A stretch of DNA of 64,000 bases from Rhabditoides inermis (lineage: Eukaryota; Nematoda; Chromadorea; Rhabditida; Rhabditidae), in contig CAWZYM010000431.1 in the NCBI GenBank assembly GCA_963966185.1, forward strand, positions 244,501-308,500. The letters are read 5' to 3'. How positions within the stretch are numbered: the first letter of the stretch is position 1; each line of letters begins with the position of its first letter. Below, piece by piece: positions 22,157 to 33,303 of this stretch. The notes under the pieces were generated by a model. The model saw only the letters and a list, made by a program, of their open reading frames with translations. It was not told the DNA's origin and did no database searches. Made by a program: the position numbers and the translations under genes.

Positions 22157-22989
22157 ATTGCATCGACGGTGCGGGCGCAATTCTCCCGGTGGGCGCATCC
22201 AGAAAGACGGACGGATCTACTTACACTTGTTTCATCAACACCGAGGGTCAGGTGCAGATGAAATTTTTTTTGAGGTACTTCTATTTCCTATTTCTATTTG
22301 CCAGTGCACAGAGATGGGAGCACAATTTGTTTTGTAGCCGACGGGTGCTACTACAACGGCAAGCGCTACCTTGCCGGTGAGACATACGTGGAGCCAGTCG
22401 GGTCGAGAGTGCACAAGGGCAACGCTTTAATCTGCGCCGCCGGAGCCAACGGACAGTACAGCGCAGTGTTTTATGGTGGGTGGAAAGTCGCAGCCAAGTT
22501 GTATGTCCCTCTTCCTCTCCTTTTCCGCGAACACGCGGAGAGAGTATCAGAAAAGAAAACGCGCTGCGGCGGCGTGATGCCTGGCGAGGACAGACTCGTT
22601 CATGCACCTGTTTGGAGATTATAAGTATTTTCACAGATTGCATCACGACGAACGAGCAGGGCAAGGTTATGCGCGTGCCGCTAGACAAGTTCGGCACAGT
22701 GGGAGGCAAGGCGAGTACAGCGACATTATGACAAAACACATTCGTAATATTTCGTGTGCGACGCTGATTGTTCCAAACCTCTCGCTTGTGCAAGCGGAAG
22801 TGAACGCTGTTCTATGGTTCTGATGTTCAATCAGTTATTAGATTTCAAACACGCAATTTTCCATGTTATAAGACATGGTTCAGATGTTATATGTGCAGGT
22901 GCTTAAGTGCCAGACAGACACCACGACCAGCGGATATGAGCTGTCGGAAGTGGAGAGTGAGGGTGAGGAAGAGAAGGGAGAGAGAGAGA

Positions 22990-23037
<48 letters not shown>

Positions 23038-24605
23038 AGGGAGAGAGGGAGGGAGAGACATAATACCTTCAGAGATCATGTGCGAGTTCGACAACGCGAC
23101 GTACGCGCACCAGGAGAAGTGGAACAACACGGATGCCACGGCCAGCTACTACTGCAGCTATGGGGTGGCGGTCAAGGAGGGTGGGTCTCCCTGGGTTGAG
23201 CTACCAATCTCACACCTCTTCAGGCTGCTACATGAACGGCACCTTCTTCAACATGTTCGAGACGATCTACGTGAACGGCACGCCCTACTACTGCCATGAT
23301 GGAGAAGGAGTGTTCGGTTTCGGAGGAATATGTGAGTAAAACGTTTACGATGAAAACTGTTTAATGTGACAGTCGGCTGCGCCGACGGCAACACCACCCG
23401 CAAGTTTGGCGAGGTGTGGCGCACGTCCACCGACCAGTACATCTGCACGTTCAAGATCATTGAAGGCAAGGCGTACGCACTCAAGCAGCACCAAGGTGAA
23501 ACTGACCTACATGGGTGGCATCTGACCTTCTAGATTCAGGTTGTCTCTACTACGGCACTCTTGTTGGACAGAACGGCATCAAAGTGTTTGCCGGGTCTCC
23601 TTTTAAGTGCGCGTACCCGAATGGTTCATGGAAGATGCGCGAGTTGACCGACTTCGAGATGAAAGAGTGGACGGCGAACGGAAGCGTCGAGGATCAGTCG
23701 GATCTGATCGGAGGCGGAGGCGGATCAGGCAGTGGATCCTTTTACACCACAAAGACGGCTAGACCAGCGGATGAGGTGACCCACGTGTACGACACCGAGG
23801 CTCCAGCGGCAACAACGACAACTGATTTATCGACGGTTGAATCTGACTTCAACACTGGCACAACTACTGCTGGAACCAACGAGGCCCCTGTTGCCGAGCA
23901 GTCTACTACTGAACCAGCTGGAACCACCGAGGCTTCGATCGAGAAGGCATCCACCGTTGTGTACGCTAGAACCACCGAGGCTTCATCGACAACGACTAGC
24001 GTTCCAACAACTACAGTGGTCCCGACGACCACTGCTGATGTATCCTGCCGCGATTACCTGGACATTTTCCCGGCGCTGTCGGAATACTGTGCTCGCTCCA
24101 CACCTCGCTCTGAGATACTACAACAACTTCTGTTCGGAATGAACAAGGACAACGTCACTGCACGCATCCAGAACCTCGGACCCATGCTAACGTAAGGCGA
24201 ACACACTGTTTCTAATATCACGCACCTTTTCAGGCAAGACGTCTCTTCGGAAGCCGATAATGTGATAGAATCTCTACTGGGCAAGTTCGAACGTTCGAGC
24301 GAGGAGGAGTGCGGGTGTGAAAGCTGCGAGTGCAAGAGACACAAACACAAGCACTCCCGTGAGTCAACAAAAAGGGAATGAAAAGTATGACATGAATTTC
24401 AGTGTGCTCACGCTGCCGCAATCTGCGCAAGCAGATCCGTGAACTGACACTTACGCTCTGCCCCAAGACGTGTAACGTGTGCGATAAGAAGAGTGAGTGA
24501 CAGTTTCGTTTGGTGCATGATGATATTCTTATTTCAGATGGGAACATAATCCACATGATCAAGCTGCTCAAGTTCTTCTTCCGCAAGGAGTGCGACGAGG
24601 AATGA
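22157..24605 (+). pseudogene. Exons 4-14 of the plus-strand multi-module mucin-like gene, short stalk
   Basis: Exons 22157-22274, 22338-22475, 22637-22710, 22899-22962, 23073-23180, 23224-23331, 23373-23495, 23540-24191, 24234-24358, 24403-24492 and 24538-24605 align one-to-one with the minus-strand gene, and from exon 5 on they keep its exact lengths, apart from the stalk exon. Exon 4 ends in a T8 run and is 118 rather than 117 nt, so the frame is lost before exon 5. Exon 6 is followed by GCGAGT instead of a GT donor. The stalk exon is 652 nt against 3328 nt in the other copy. Together with the broken exon 2 and missing exon 3 this reads as a decayed paralogue, although exons 7-14 are still open and could serve a shorter product from an unknown start. 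Confidence 0.8.
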
Positions 24606-24657
24606 ATCAAGAGAAACCAACTTCGACACCATAGACTCCCTCTCCCGTAATAATAGT

Positions 24658-24663
24658 AATAAA
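24658..24663 (+). terminator. Poly(A) signal of the plus-strand mucin-like copy
   Basis: AATAAA about 53 bases after the TGA at 24603-24605. It mirrors the signal at 25530-25535 of the other copy. Confidence 0.65.
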
Positions 24664-24707
24664 CTTGCACGTACGAATTCGATGTAACTTTCATTCAGAC
24701 ATTTAGT

Positions 24708-25141
24708 GCATCGAATTTACTGTAAGTGGGGTTTACTTGTTGTTTCAACCATTGTTTGAAAGAAGTGAAATTGTAAGTAGTTTTAAGAAGTGGTGACGTA
24801 GAGTGGATATCTAGGGGACAACAGCAGGTCCCGGGGAGCCGAGCGAAAGAGGCATGATCTTCGGGGCTACTTTGCCGATCACTGACTAGAAAATTCAAGG
24901 GTTGTGTTTTCCCTCTTTGTGTCAATTTTTCCGCAGAAATATTCACAGTTGCAACCAATTGTAAAAAAAGTAAAATGTAGAGATCCTTTGGTAGTCGCCC
25001 GAAAATTCGGCAATTAGCGAACCCTGGACATTCTATTTCTCGAATGAGCACGCCAGATTCTCGTCGACCACCATTATCGCCGCGTTGTTGTCGAACTGAC
25101 CGCAGTAGTGCGGCGCCGAGAAGATGGTCCCCTGGGATACT
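24708..25141 (-). pseudogene. PP1 3'-end fragment (last two exons and 3' UTR), inverted
   Basis: Read on the minus strand, this contains [17 protein letters not shown]...[11 protein letters not shown] from PP1 exon 9, a diverged intron, the tail [12 protein letters not shown]...AVVP with its TAG, and the PP1 3' UTR. The first codon GTG is GGG, the exon-9 donor has become AAATAG, and the start of the last exon (ILKP) is lost. It is a non-functional partial copy of the gene at 8559-10416. Confidence 0.9.
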
Positions 25142-25169
25142 GTAGTGTACAGTATGCCTGGACTACAGT

Positions 25170-25390
25170 ACCCACCAGCGAGGCTCCTGCTCACGTCACC
25201 GAGGTCCACAACACCAAGGCTCCTGCTCACTTCACCGAAGTCCCTACCACTCCGGTCAAAGAGGAATCGACTGTTGTGTCCGCTGGAACCACCGAGGTTC
25301 CGGTCGAGGAGACATCCTCTGTTCTGCGCGCTGGATCCAGCGGGCACAACAGTAGATTCCTCCTCGAACGGAGCTTCTGTCCTTAATCGG
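25170..25390 (+). pseudogene. Head-to-head fragments of the mucin stalk repeat around a palindrome
   Basis: Plus-strand repeat units ([31 protein letters not shown]) run up to about 25330. From there the sequence reads as reverse-complement stalk repeat ([12 protein letters not shown] is the antisense reading). The turn is at the perfect palindrome GCTGGATCCAGC (25330-25341). No start or complete frame exists. It is the centre of the small mosaic between the two arms. Confidence 0.75.
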
Positions 25391-25391
25391 A

Positions 25392-25515
25392 GAACCTTAT
25401 CACCTCATTAAAAACTACCTACAACTTCAATACTTTCAAACAATAGTTGAAACAACAAGTAAACTCCGCTTACAGTAGATTTGATGCACTAAATGTGTAA
25501 ATAAAAGTTATACAG
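25392..25515 (+). pseudogene. PP1 3' UTR fragment, same orientation as the PP1 gene
   Basis: It aligns with 10425-10545 downstream of PP1, including the TTTCAAACAATxGTTGAAAC stretch and an AATAAAAG poly(A) signal. It carries no PP1 coding sequence. Confidence 0.85.
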
Positions 25516-25529
25516 ATTTCGTACGCAAG

Positions 25530-25535
25530 TTTATT
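25530..25535 (-). terminator. Poly(A) signal of the minus-strand mucin-like gene
   Basis: TTTATT on the plus strand (AATAAA on the coding strand), about 56 bases after the stop codon at 25591-25593. Confidence 0.7.
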
Positions 25536-25590
25536 ACTATTATTACGGGAGAGGGGAGAGTCTATAGTGTCGATGTTGTTTTCTCTTGGT

Positions 25591-28500
25591 TCATTCCTCG
25601 TCGCACTCCTTGCGGAAGAAGAACTTGAGCAGCTTGATCATGTGGACTATGTTTCCGTCTGAAACAAGAATATGACATTCACCAAATGAAATTATCACTC
25701 ACTTTTCTTATCGCACACGTTACACGTCTTGGGGCAGAGCGTAAGTGTCAGTTCACGGATCTGCTTGCGCAGATTGCGGCAGCGTGAGCACACTGAAATC
25801 CATGTCATACTTTTCATTTTCTTTTTGTTGACTCACGGGAGTGCTTGTGTTTGTGCCTCTTGCACTCGCAGCTTTCACATCCGCACTCCTCCTCGCTCGA
25901 ACGTTCGAACTTGCCCAGTAGAGATTCTATCACATTCTCGGCTTCCGAAGAGACATCTTGTCTGAATATGTTTGTGATAATATAAACAGTGTGTTCATCT
26001 TACGTCAGCATGGGTCCGAGGTTCTGAATGAGTGCAGTGACGTTGTCTTTGTTCATTCCGAACAGAAGTTGCTGTAGTATCTCGGAGCGAGGTGTGGAGC
26101 GAGCACAGTATTCCGACAACGCCGGGCAAATGTCCAGGTGATCGCGGCAGGATGCATCAGCAGTGGTCGTCGGGACCACTGCAGTTGTGGGCATGCGAGT
26201 CGTCGTCTGTGTGGTCGTTGTAATTGGAGCAGCCGTAGATGATGTGGTAACAGTTGTCGTCGGAAGCACTGTTGATGACAATATGACGAACTGAGTAGTC
26301 GGTTGTTCTGTGCTGATGTGAATCGGAGCCTCGGTGGTGGCGATCTCGGTGAAGTGAGCCGGAGCCTCGGTGGTTCCCGCGGACACAACAGTGGTTTCCT
26401 CCTCGACCGGAGCCTCGGTGGTTCCAGCGGAAACAATAGTGGTTTCCTCCTCGACCGGAGCCTCGGTGGTTTCAGCGGGCACAACAGTGGATGCCTCCTC
26501 GACCGGAGCCTCGGTGGTTCTAGCGGAAACAATAGTGGTTTTCTCCTCGACCGGAGCCTCGGTGGTTTCAGCGGGCACAACAGTGGATGCCTCCTCGACC
26601 GGAGCTCCGGTGGTTCCAGCGGGCACAACAGTGGATGCCTCCTTGACCGGAGCCTCGGTGGTATCAGCGAACACAACAGTGGTTTCCTCCTCGACCGGAG
26701 CTTCGGTGGTTTCAGCGGACACAACAGTGGATGCCTCCTCGACCGGAGCCTCGGTGGTTCCAGCGGGCACAACAGTGGATGCCTCCTTGACCGGAGCCTC
26801 GGTGGTACCAGCGAACACAACAGTGGTTTCCTCCTCGACCGGAGCTTCGGTGGTTCCAGCGGACACAACAGTGGTTTCCTCCTCGATCGGAGCCTCGGTG
26901 GTTCCAGCGGGCACAACAGTGGTTTCCTCCTCGACCGGAGCCTCGGTGGTTCCAGCGGGCACAACAGTGGTTTTCTCCTCGACCGGAGCCTCGGTGGTTC
27001 CAGCAGGCACAACAGTGGATGTCTCCTCGACCGGAGCCTCGGTGGTTCCAGCGGGCACAACAGTGGTTTCTTCCTCGACCGGAGCCTCGGTGGTTCCAGC
27101 GGGCACAACAGTGGATGCCTCCTCGACCGGAGCCTCGGTGGTTCTAGCGGGCACAATAGTGGTTTCTTTCTCGACCAGAGTCTCAGTGGTTCCAGCGGGC
27201 ACACCAGTGGTTTCCTTCTCGACCGGAGCCTCGGTGGTTCCAGCGGGCACAACAGTGGATGCCTCCTCGACCGGAGCTTCTGTGGTTCCAGCGGGCACAA
27301 CAGTGGTTTCCTCCTCGACCGGAGCCTCGGTGGTTCTAGCGGGCACAACAGTCGTTTCCTCTTCGACCGGAGCCTCAGTGGTTTCAGCGGGCACAACAGT
27401 GGTTCCCTCCTCGACCGGAGCCTCGGTGGTTCCAGCGGGCACAACAGTGGTTTCCTCCTCGACCGGAGCCTCGGTGGTTCCAGCGGGCACAACAGTGGTT
27501 TCCTCCTCGACCGGAGCCTTGGTGGTTCCAGCGGGCACAACAGTGGATGCCTCTTCGACCGGAGCCTCGGTGGTTCCAGCGGGCACAACAGTGGATGCCT
27601 CCTCGACCGGAGCCTCGGTGGTTCCAGCGGGCACAACAGTTGATGCCTCTTCAATCGGAGCCGCGGTGGTTCCAGCGGGCACAACAGTTGATGCCTCCTC
27701 GACCGGAGCCTCGGTGGTTCCAGCGGGCACAACAGTTGATGCTTCCTCAACCGGAGCCTCGGTGGTTCCAGCGGGCACAACAGTGGATGCCTCCTGGACC
27801 GGAGCCTCGGTGGTTCCAGCGGGCACAACAGTGGATGCCTCCTCGACCGAAGCCTTGGTGGTTCCAGCGGGCACAACAGTTGATGCCTCCTCGACCGGAG
27901 CCTCGGTGGTTCCAGCGGGCACAACAATGGATGCCTCCTCGACCGGAGCCTCGGTGGTTCCAGCGGGCACAACAGTTGATGCTTCCTCAACCGGAGCCTC
28001 GGTGGTTCCAGCGGGCACAACAGTGGATGCCTCCTGGACCGGAGCCTCGGTGGTTCCAGCGGGCACAACAATGGATGCCTCCTCGACCGGAGCCTCGGTG
28101 GTTTCAGCGGGCACAACAGTGGATGACTCCTCGACCGGAGCCTCAGTGGTGTGGGCGTCGGTGACGTGAGCAGGAGCCTCGGTGGTGTGGGCGTCGGTGA
28201 CGTGAGCACGAGCCTCGGTGGTGTCGACCTCGGTGACGTGAGCAGGAACCTCGGTGGTGTGGACCTCGGTGACGTGAGAAGGAGCCTCGGTGGTGTCGAC
28301 CTCGGTGACGTGAGCAGGAGCCTCGGTGGTGTGGACCTCCGTGACGTGAGCAGGAGCCTCGGTGGTGTCGACCTCTGTGACGTGAGCAGGAGCCTCGGTG
28401 GTGTGGACCTCGGTGACGTGAACAGGAGCCTCAGTGGTGTCGACCTCGGTAACGTGAGCAGAAGCCTCGGTGGTGTGGACCTCGGTGACGTGAGCAGGAG

Positions 28501-29818
28501 CCTTGGTGGTGTGGACCTCGGTGACGTGAGCAGGAGCCTTGGTGGTGTCGACCTCGGTGACGTGAGCAGGAAACTCGGTGGTGTGGACTTCTGTGACGTG
28601 AGCAGGAGCCTCGGTCGTGTGGACCTCGGTGACGTGAGCAGGAGCCTTGGTGGTGTCGACCTCTGTGACGTGAGCAGGAGCCTCGGTGGTGTCGACCTCT
28701 GTGACGTGAGCAGGAGCCTTGGTGGTGTCGACCTCGGTGACGTGAGCAGGAAACTCGGTGGTGTGGACTTCTGTGACGTGAGCAGGAGCCTCGGTCGTGT
28801 GGACCTCGGTGACGTGAGCAGGAGCCTTGGTGGTGTCGACCTCTGTGACGTGAGCAGGAGCCTTGGCCTTGGTGGTGTCGACCTCTGTGACGTGAGCAGG
28901 AGCCTTGGTGGTGTCGACCTCTGTGACGTGAGCAGGAGCCTCGGTGGTGTGGACCTCCGTGACGTGAGCAGGAGCCTCGGTGGTTCCAGCTGTAGTTGTG
29001 CCAGTGTTGAATTCAGAATCAACCGCCGATGAATCGGTTGTCGTAGTTACGGCTGGAGCCTCGGTGTCGTACACGTGGGTCACCTCGCTCGCCGGCGCAG
29101 CTTTCGTTGTCGTAGTAGCATCGGTGTAATAGGATCCGCTGCCGGATCCGCCTCCTCCTCCGATCAGATCCGTTTGGTCTTCGACGCCCCCGTTTGCCTG
29201 CCACTCCACCATCTCGAAGTTGGTCAGCTCGCGCATCTTCCACGATCCACTCGAGAACGCGCACTTCATAGGAGTCCCGGCAAACACTTTGATGCCGTTC
29301 TGTCCAACAAGGGTGCCGTAGTAGAGACAACCTGAAATTAGAAGGTCAGAGGCCATTTACCCATGACAGTCTCACCTTGGTGCTGCTTCATTGCGTGCGC
29401 CTTTCCATCAATGATGGTGAACGTGCATATGTACTGGTCGGTGGACGTGCGCCACACCTCGCCAAACTTGCGAGTGCTGTTGCCGTCGGCACAGCCGACT
29501 GTGAGATTAAACAGTTTTCATCGCGAAACTAAACACTCACATATTCCTCCGAAACCGAACACTCCCTCTCCATCATGGCAGTAGTAGGGCGTGCCGTTTA
29601 CGTAGATCGTCTCGAACATGTTGAAGAAGGTGCCGTTCATGTAGCAGCCTGAAGAGGTGTGAGATTGGTAGCTCAACCCAGGGAGACCCACCCTCCTTGA
29701 CCGCCACCCCATAGCTGCAGTAGTAGCTGGCTGTGGCATCCGTGTTGTTCCACTTCTCCTGGTGCGCGTACGTCGCGTTGTCGAACTCACACATGATCTC
29801 TGAAGGTATTAGATAATG

Positions 29819-29856
<38 letters not shown>

Positions 29857-31932
29857 CTCGCTCTCTCTCCTCACCCTCACTCTCCACTTCAGACAGCTCA
29901 TATCCGCTGGTCGTGGTGTCCGCCTGGCACTTGAGCACCTGAACACACAATGTCTATCCGTATCCGACACGGAAAAGTGCGTGTTTGATCTCTAATGAGC
30001 GATTAAACATCATTGCTGTTTGAACGTGGAACACCGTTCACAAGCGAGAGATTTGGAAAAATCGGCGTGACACACAAATGATTACGAATGTGTTTCGTCA
30101 TGTTGAAACTCTCACCTTATCTCCCACTGTGCCGAATTTGTCTAGTGGCACGCGCATCTCCTTGCCCTGAGCGTTAGTCGTGATGCAACCTGAGGTTAAA
30201 CTATAGATATGCGAGTTAAGAATTTGCGAGTTAGTCTTTGCCGCTCGCGTGGAGAAGAACATGCTTGGTTGCGACTTTCCACCCACCATAGAACACGGCG
30301 CTGTACTGTCCGTTGGCTCCGGTGGCGCAGATGAACGCGTTGCCCTTGTGCACTCCCGACCCGACTGGCTCCATATATGTCTCACCGGCCAGGTAGCGCT
30401 TGCCGTTGTAGTAGCACCCGTCGGCTACAAAAAGTGCTCCATATCTCACTGTGTGCAAGGTGAACTTGGAAAGTAACGTACCTCTCTCAATCTTCATCTG
30501 CACCTGCCCCTCTCCGTTCGTGAAACAGGTGTAGGTGGATCCGTCCGTCTTTCTCGATTCACCCACAGGGAGAATCGCTCCCGCGCCGTCGATGCAATCT
30601 AAAACATGTTTCTTTTTTTGCTATTTTTTTCAAATGTGATGTGTATGAATGTTAGTTTGAGAAGCACAATAATCTCCTCTAACTACACCGCTTCCTAATC
30701 ACAATGTACTTGATTCTGTCGAGGCTATCGTTAATTACAGTCAAGTATTAGTGTGTATTTTGACATTCCACGCTGCCTCAGGAATGTAATATCTTCGGAT
30801 TTTCTGCTAAACCACGCTAGATGCCAGGAATAGTTTGGAAATAGTAATTCATAAGAAAAGTGCGAAGTCATAAGCTCGTAAGAAGTGATGTTCGACAATC
30901 GCCTACGAGAAAATGACAAAGCTCATCCCAGATGAACGTCAACTTGATACATCGCCATTCATCAGATTTCGCATAGTTTCGTTGAGGTGCTCAAATAGTC
31001 ACACGTTTGAAGTTGAAGCCTAATCTGTTCGAGAATGACGAATTGGCAATGAAGAATGCAATGGCAATGGCAATGGCAATGAAGAAGGAATAAACGCACT
31101 GATGATTTTGTACTCCATTGTCATGCTGTCTGACTGAGAGCACTGGTAGGTGAAGTACTTCTCGGAGTGGTTCTGTCCGGGCAAGATCACCGCGCCATCT
31201 TCACTGTTCGAGGGAACGCAGCCTGGAATGATGAACTTTAAATTATGTTTTTTTTATAATGCTAATTAAAAGTTGTAGATCTTGAAATAAAGTCTGATTC
31301 ATGGTCATCGGCTAATTATGTGAACAATTTTGTACAAGAAAACAATTCTCGAGACGACAACTACTTGGCAACTGGTCACAAGCGCAACTCCGTTTAACTA
31401 TAAATATAAGTGGAAAGGAGCTGAGGAAGTATTATATTGTGTTTATTATGTGTCTGCATGCGTATTCTGTAACGAATTATTGAATCAATTGATTTCACAA
31501 AATGCAGATAAGTAGGTAATCCTAATTATGCAGCAACTTGGTTCACTCCGGTCCTATAACTTTCCGGTCCCATAACTTATCCCGCCAACAACATGCTCAT
31601 AATGCCTAGTCGTAACCAGTATTGCATAACAAAGTTATCATTATCATTTTATGACCACTGCCATAAAGATGTTAGCGCGGTCTCGATTAAGAACATATAC
31701 GTATTTTCTTTCATACTTTCTTTACCCACCAATAGGCCTGATTCCCTTCACGATTCCAGTGCCTGTATAACATTCGAACTCAATGTAGTTCTTCACATAC
31801 TGCGATCCAATCTGAAAAAAAAACATATCATCACGATCAAGATATGAATTTGACCTAATGAATCTACCGTACCTCGCAGTCGATCGCTGCGCCGAGCGCT
31901 GCAAAAGCGAGGAGAAGTGGGAAGACGATCAT
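25591..31932 (-). CDS. Secreted multi-module Cys-rich protein with long mucin-like repeat stalk, 14 exons
   Basis: Exons (5' to 3'): 31932-31873, 31811-31730, 31222-31100, 30598-30482, 30424-30287, 30189-30116, 29938-29875, 29799-29692, 29648-29541, 29498-29376, 29331-26004, 25961-25837, 25792-25703 and 25658-25591; all phases agree and give about 1535 aa. Residues 1-16 are a signal peptide. Residues 17-332 are about eight Cys-paired modules of the form C..NG..Y..GE...YxC, resembling the MIG-18-like fibronectin type I modules of nematodes (inference). Residues about 443-1318 are a Thr/Pro/Glu/Val repeat stalk, likely O-glycosylated. The C-terminus is Cys-rich and basic (CGCESCECK, CSRCRNL, CPKTCNVC). 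No membrane anchor is seen, so it is probably secreted to a surface, cuticle or matrix. Most module exons are phase 1-1. Exon 7 has two equally phased donors. Function unknown. Confidence 0.9.
26375..28146 (-). repeat. 48-bp coding minisatellite (about 37 units of 16 aa)
   Basis: The coding-strand unit is TTEAPVEEASTVVPAG with variation mainly at two positions (EEAS/EEET/EEKT and VPAG/VSAG/VFAG). All reading frames on both strands are largely open because the unit is a multiple of three and lacks stops, which explains long spurious ORFs on the opposite strand. Some higher-order blocks repeat (for example 27720-27840 and 27960-28080). Confidence 0.95.
28139..28983 (-). repeat. 36-bp coding minisatellite (about 23 units of 12 aa)
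   Basis: The coding-strand unit is [24 protein letters not shown]. It directly adjoins the 48-bp array and forms the N-terminal part of the stalk. Internal duplications of several units are visible (28545-28670 with 28725-28850). Confidence 0.95.
29821..29866 (+). repeat. (CT)n microsatellite in the mucin-like gene
   Basis: CT run in intron 7 of the minus-strand gene. The plus-strand paralogue has an independent GA run at the matching place (22975-23055). Confidence 0.9.
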
Positions 31933-31964
31933 TCGACTGTGTCTGATCCGTCGCCGTCCCTCGG

Positions 31965-31975
31965 TCCTTATATGG
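31965..31975 (-). promoter_or_regulatory. TATA-like box of the minus-strand mucin-like gene
   Basis: The coding strand reads GCCATATAAGGAC about 35-40 bases upstream of the ATG at 31932, the same position as TATAAA in the other arm. About 300 bp further upstream are also conserved between the arms, including a GTGTGCACAC motif and a doubled CTGGTTCATTAGA. Confidence 0.5.
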
Positions 31976-33220
31976 CGGACGCGTCGCGCACCCCACGTCA
32001 ACACTCCCACTCAGCAGACGGTGTGCACAGCCTTTTGTCAGAACACGGCTCCGCGAACACGCTCCCCTTTTTTTGGACAGAGTGTGTGTACGCGCCGCAC
32101 TGTGACCCCCAGGTGTGCACACTCTAATGAACCAGGCTCTAATGAACCAGGATCAACGAACAACTTGCGCGCATTCGCCTACCCACTTCTCCTGACTCAT
32201 GTGACATATTCATGTCATGTGACAGATTCCGCTACACACACCACGCATCCTCCGTATCGACAGTATGTTTCGCCGTTTCATGCAAATGTAGATATTGTTT
32301 ACTACTGTTTACTAACTGTTATATTTGTTTACATGTTGGTCCTTCTTCAATAACAACTCGTTCGATAACAATGCGGTGCGACTGCATAAACAGAGAGAGC
32401 GGTTTGATGATAGACAATATAGTCTGGTCGACCATGGAATGTGAATTCGTGTGGATAGAAGATGGATGTCTAACCATACACACACCCACCCGCCAGCCAC
32501 CGTATAACCAACAATAATAGGCTAGGCGACAGAGATTTCTGGGATTCATGTGACCGATGCGGTGTCATTAATTATTCCACATCTTTGCATTAGAATGTCG
32601 TAGTTGTTTTCCTTGTAATTTTGACATCTTCAGCGATTACCCGGAACTCCGTGACCTCGTCTGCTCTCACTGCTCTCTGTTTCGAGTGGACGCACTAGAA
32701 GGTTGGACGGAGTGAGTGAGCATTCGAGCATCCTATCCCGCATCATCCCTCCTCTTCTCCCCTCCTCTTCTCCCCTCATCACCCTCCAGCTGACGTCTGC
32801 CCGATGGCCACGCCCACATTGCTATACCTCTCCCTCTCCTATAAGAGAGGCGAGACTGTCTCTCTATGCCCCATTTCTGATTTCGACCTTTCCCAAGATT
32901 CACAGTATCGTTTTTTTAACGTCTGTCAGTTTGCTTGATTCGGCCCACGTAGACTACTTTGTAAATGTGTTTCATAGTAGCCTCCTGAAAACATAATTGA
33001 AATTTCCGAAATCGTGCGTTCTGTTCTGAAATCACCTGTGTTCGTTACATGCATAGAGAGAGAAAAGAGTAAGAGGAAGTGAACGAGAGAGAGAGAGAGA
33101 GACATTCGAATTAGAGGAGTGGGCGAGTGTGTATCGTTTGCCCACGCAAGTTCTATTGCGCGCCATGCGCAATACGTAAACGTTCATTTACACCTGTCAC
33201 CTACAAGATTGAATTTCTTC

Positions 33221-33221
<1 letters not shown>

Positions 33222-33293
<72 letters not shown>

Positions 33294-33303
33294 ATTCTCT
33301 CTC
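33222..33303 (+). repeat. (CT)n microsatellite
   Basis: About 80 bp of CT dinucleotides upstream of the small secreted-peptide gene, outside the duplication arm. Confidence 0.92.

Larger units (their letters stand above)
10560..24700 (+). repeat. Plus arm of a large inverted duplication
   Basis: Four blocks of this arm match the reverse complement of the other arm in order: about 10570-10926 with 32729-33090, 15609-16795 with 31505-32728, 21705-21800 with 30660-30755, and 22120-24665 with 25530-30620. Between the blocks, this arm carries the PAT element (10927-15608) and about 5 kb of foldback element, LINE and unassigned DNA (16800-21700). Colinear homology shows that the arms arose as one inverted duplication and then diverged. 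Confidence 0.9.
25520..33100 (-). repeat. Minus arm of the large inverted duplication
   Basis: This is the reverse-complement partner of 10560-24700. It keeps the intact multi-module mucin-like gene and the unoccupied PAT target site at 32728/32729. It also holds sequence (about 30760-31505, including exon 3 of the gene) that the plus arm lacks. Its outer end, near 33100, borders unrelated DNA. Confidence 0.9.

Noticed and set aside
26303..28169. Long plus-strand ORFs (446 and 599 codons) opposite the mucin-like stalk
   Set aside because: They are the antisense reading of a 48-bp stop-free tandem array whose minus-strand frame is joined by splicing to signal-peptide and Cys-module exons.
26375..28983. 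CRISPR-like regular repeat array
   Set aside because: Direct 48- and 36-bp units without unique spacers, in frame within a eukaryotic exon; a coding minisatellite.
26053..29022. 989-codon minus-strand ORF rich in Pro, Arg and Leu
   Set aside because: It is the shifted frame of the same arrays; the frame kept by splicing and shared with the other gene copy is TTEAPVEE..., not this one.
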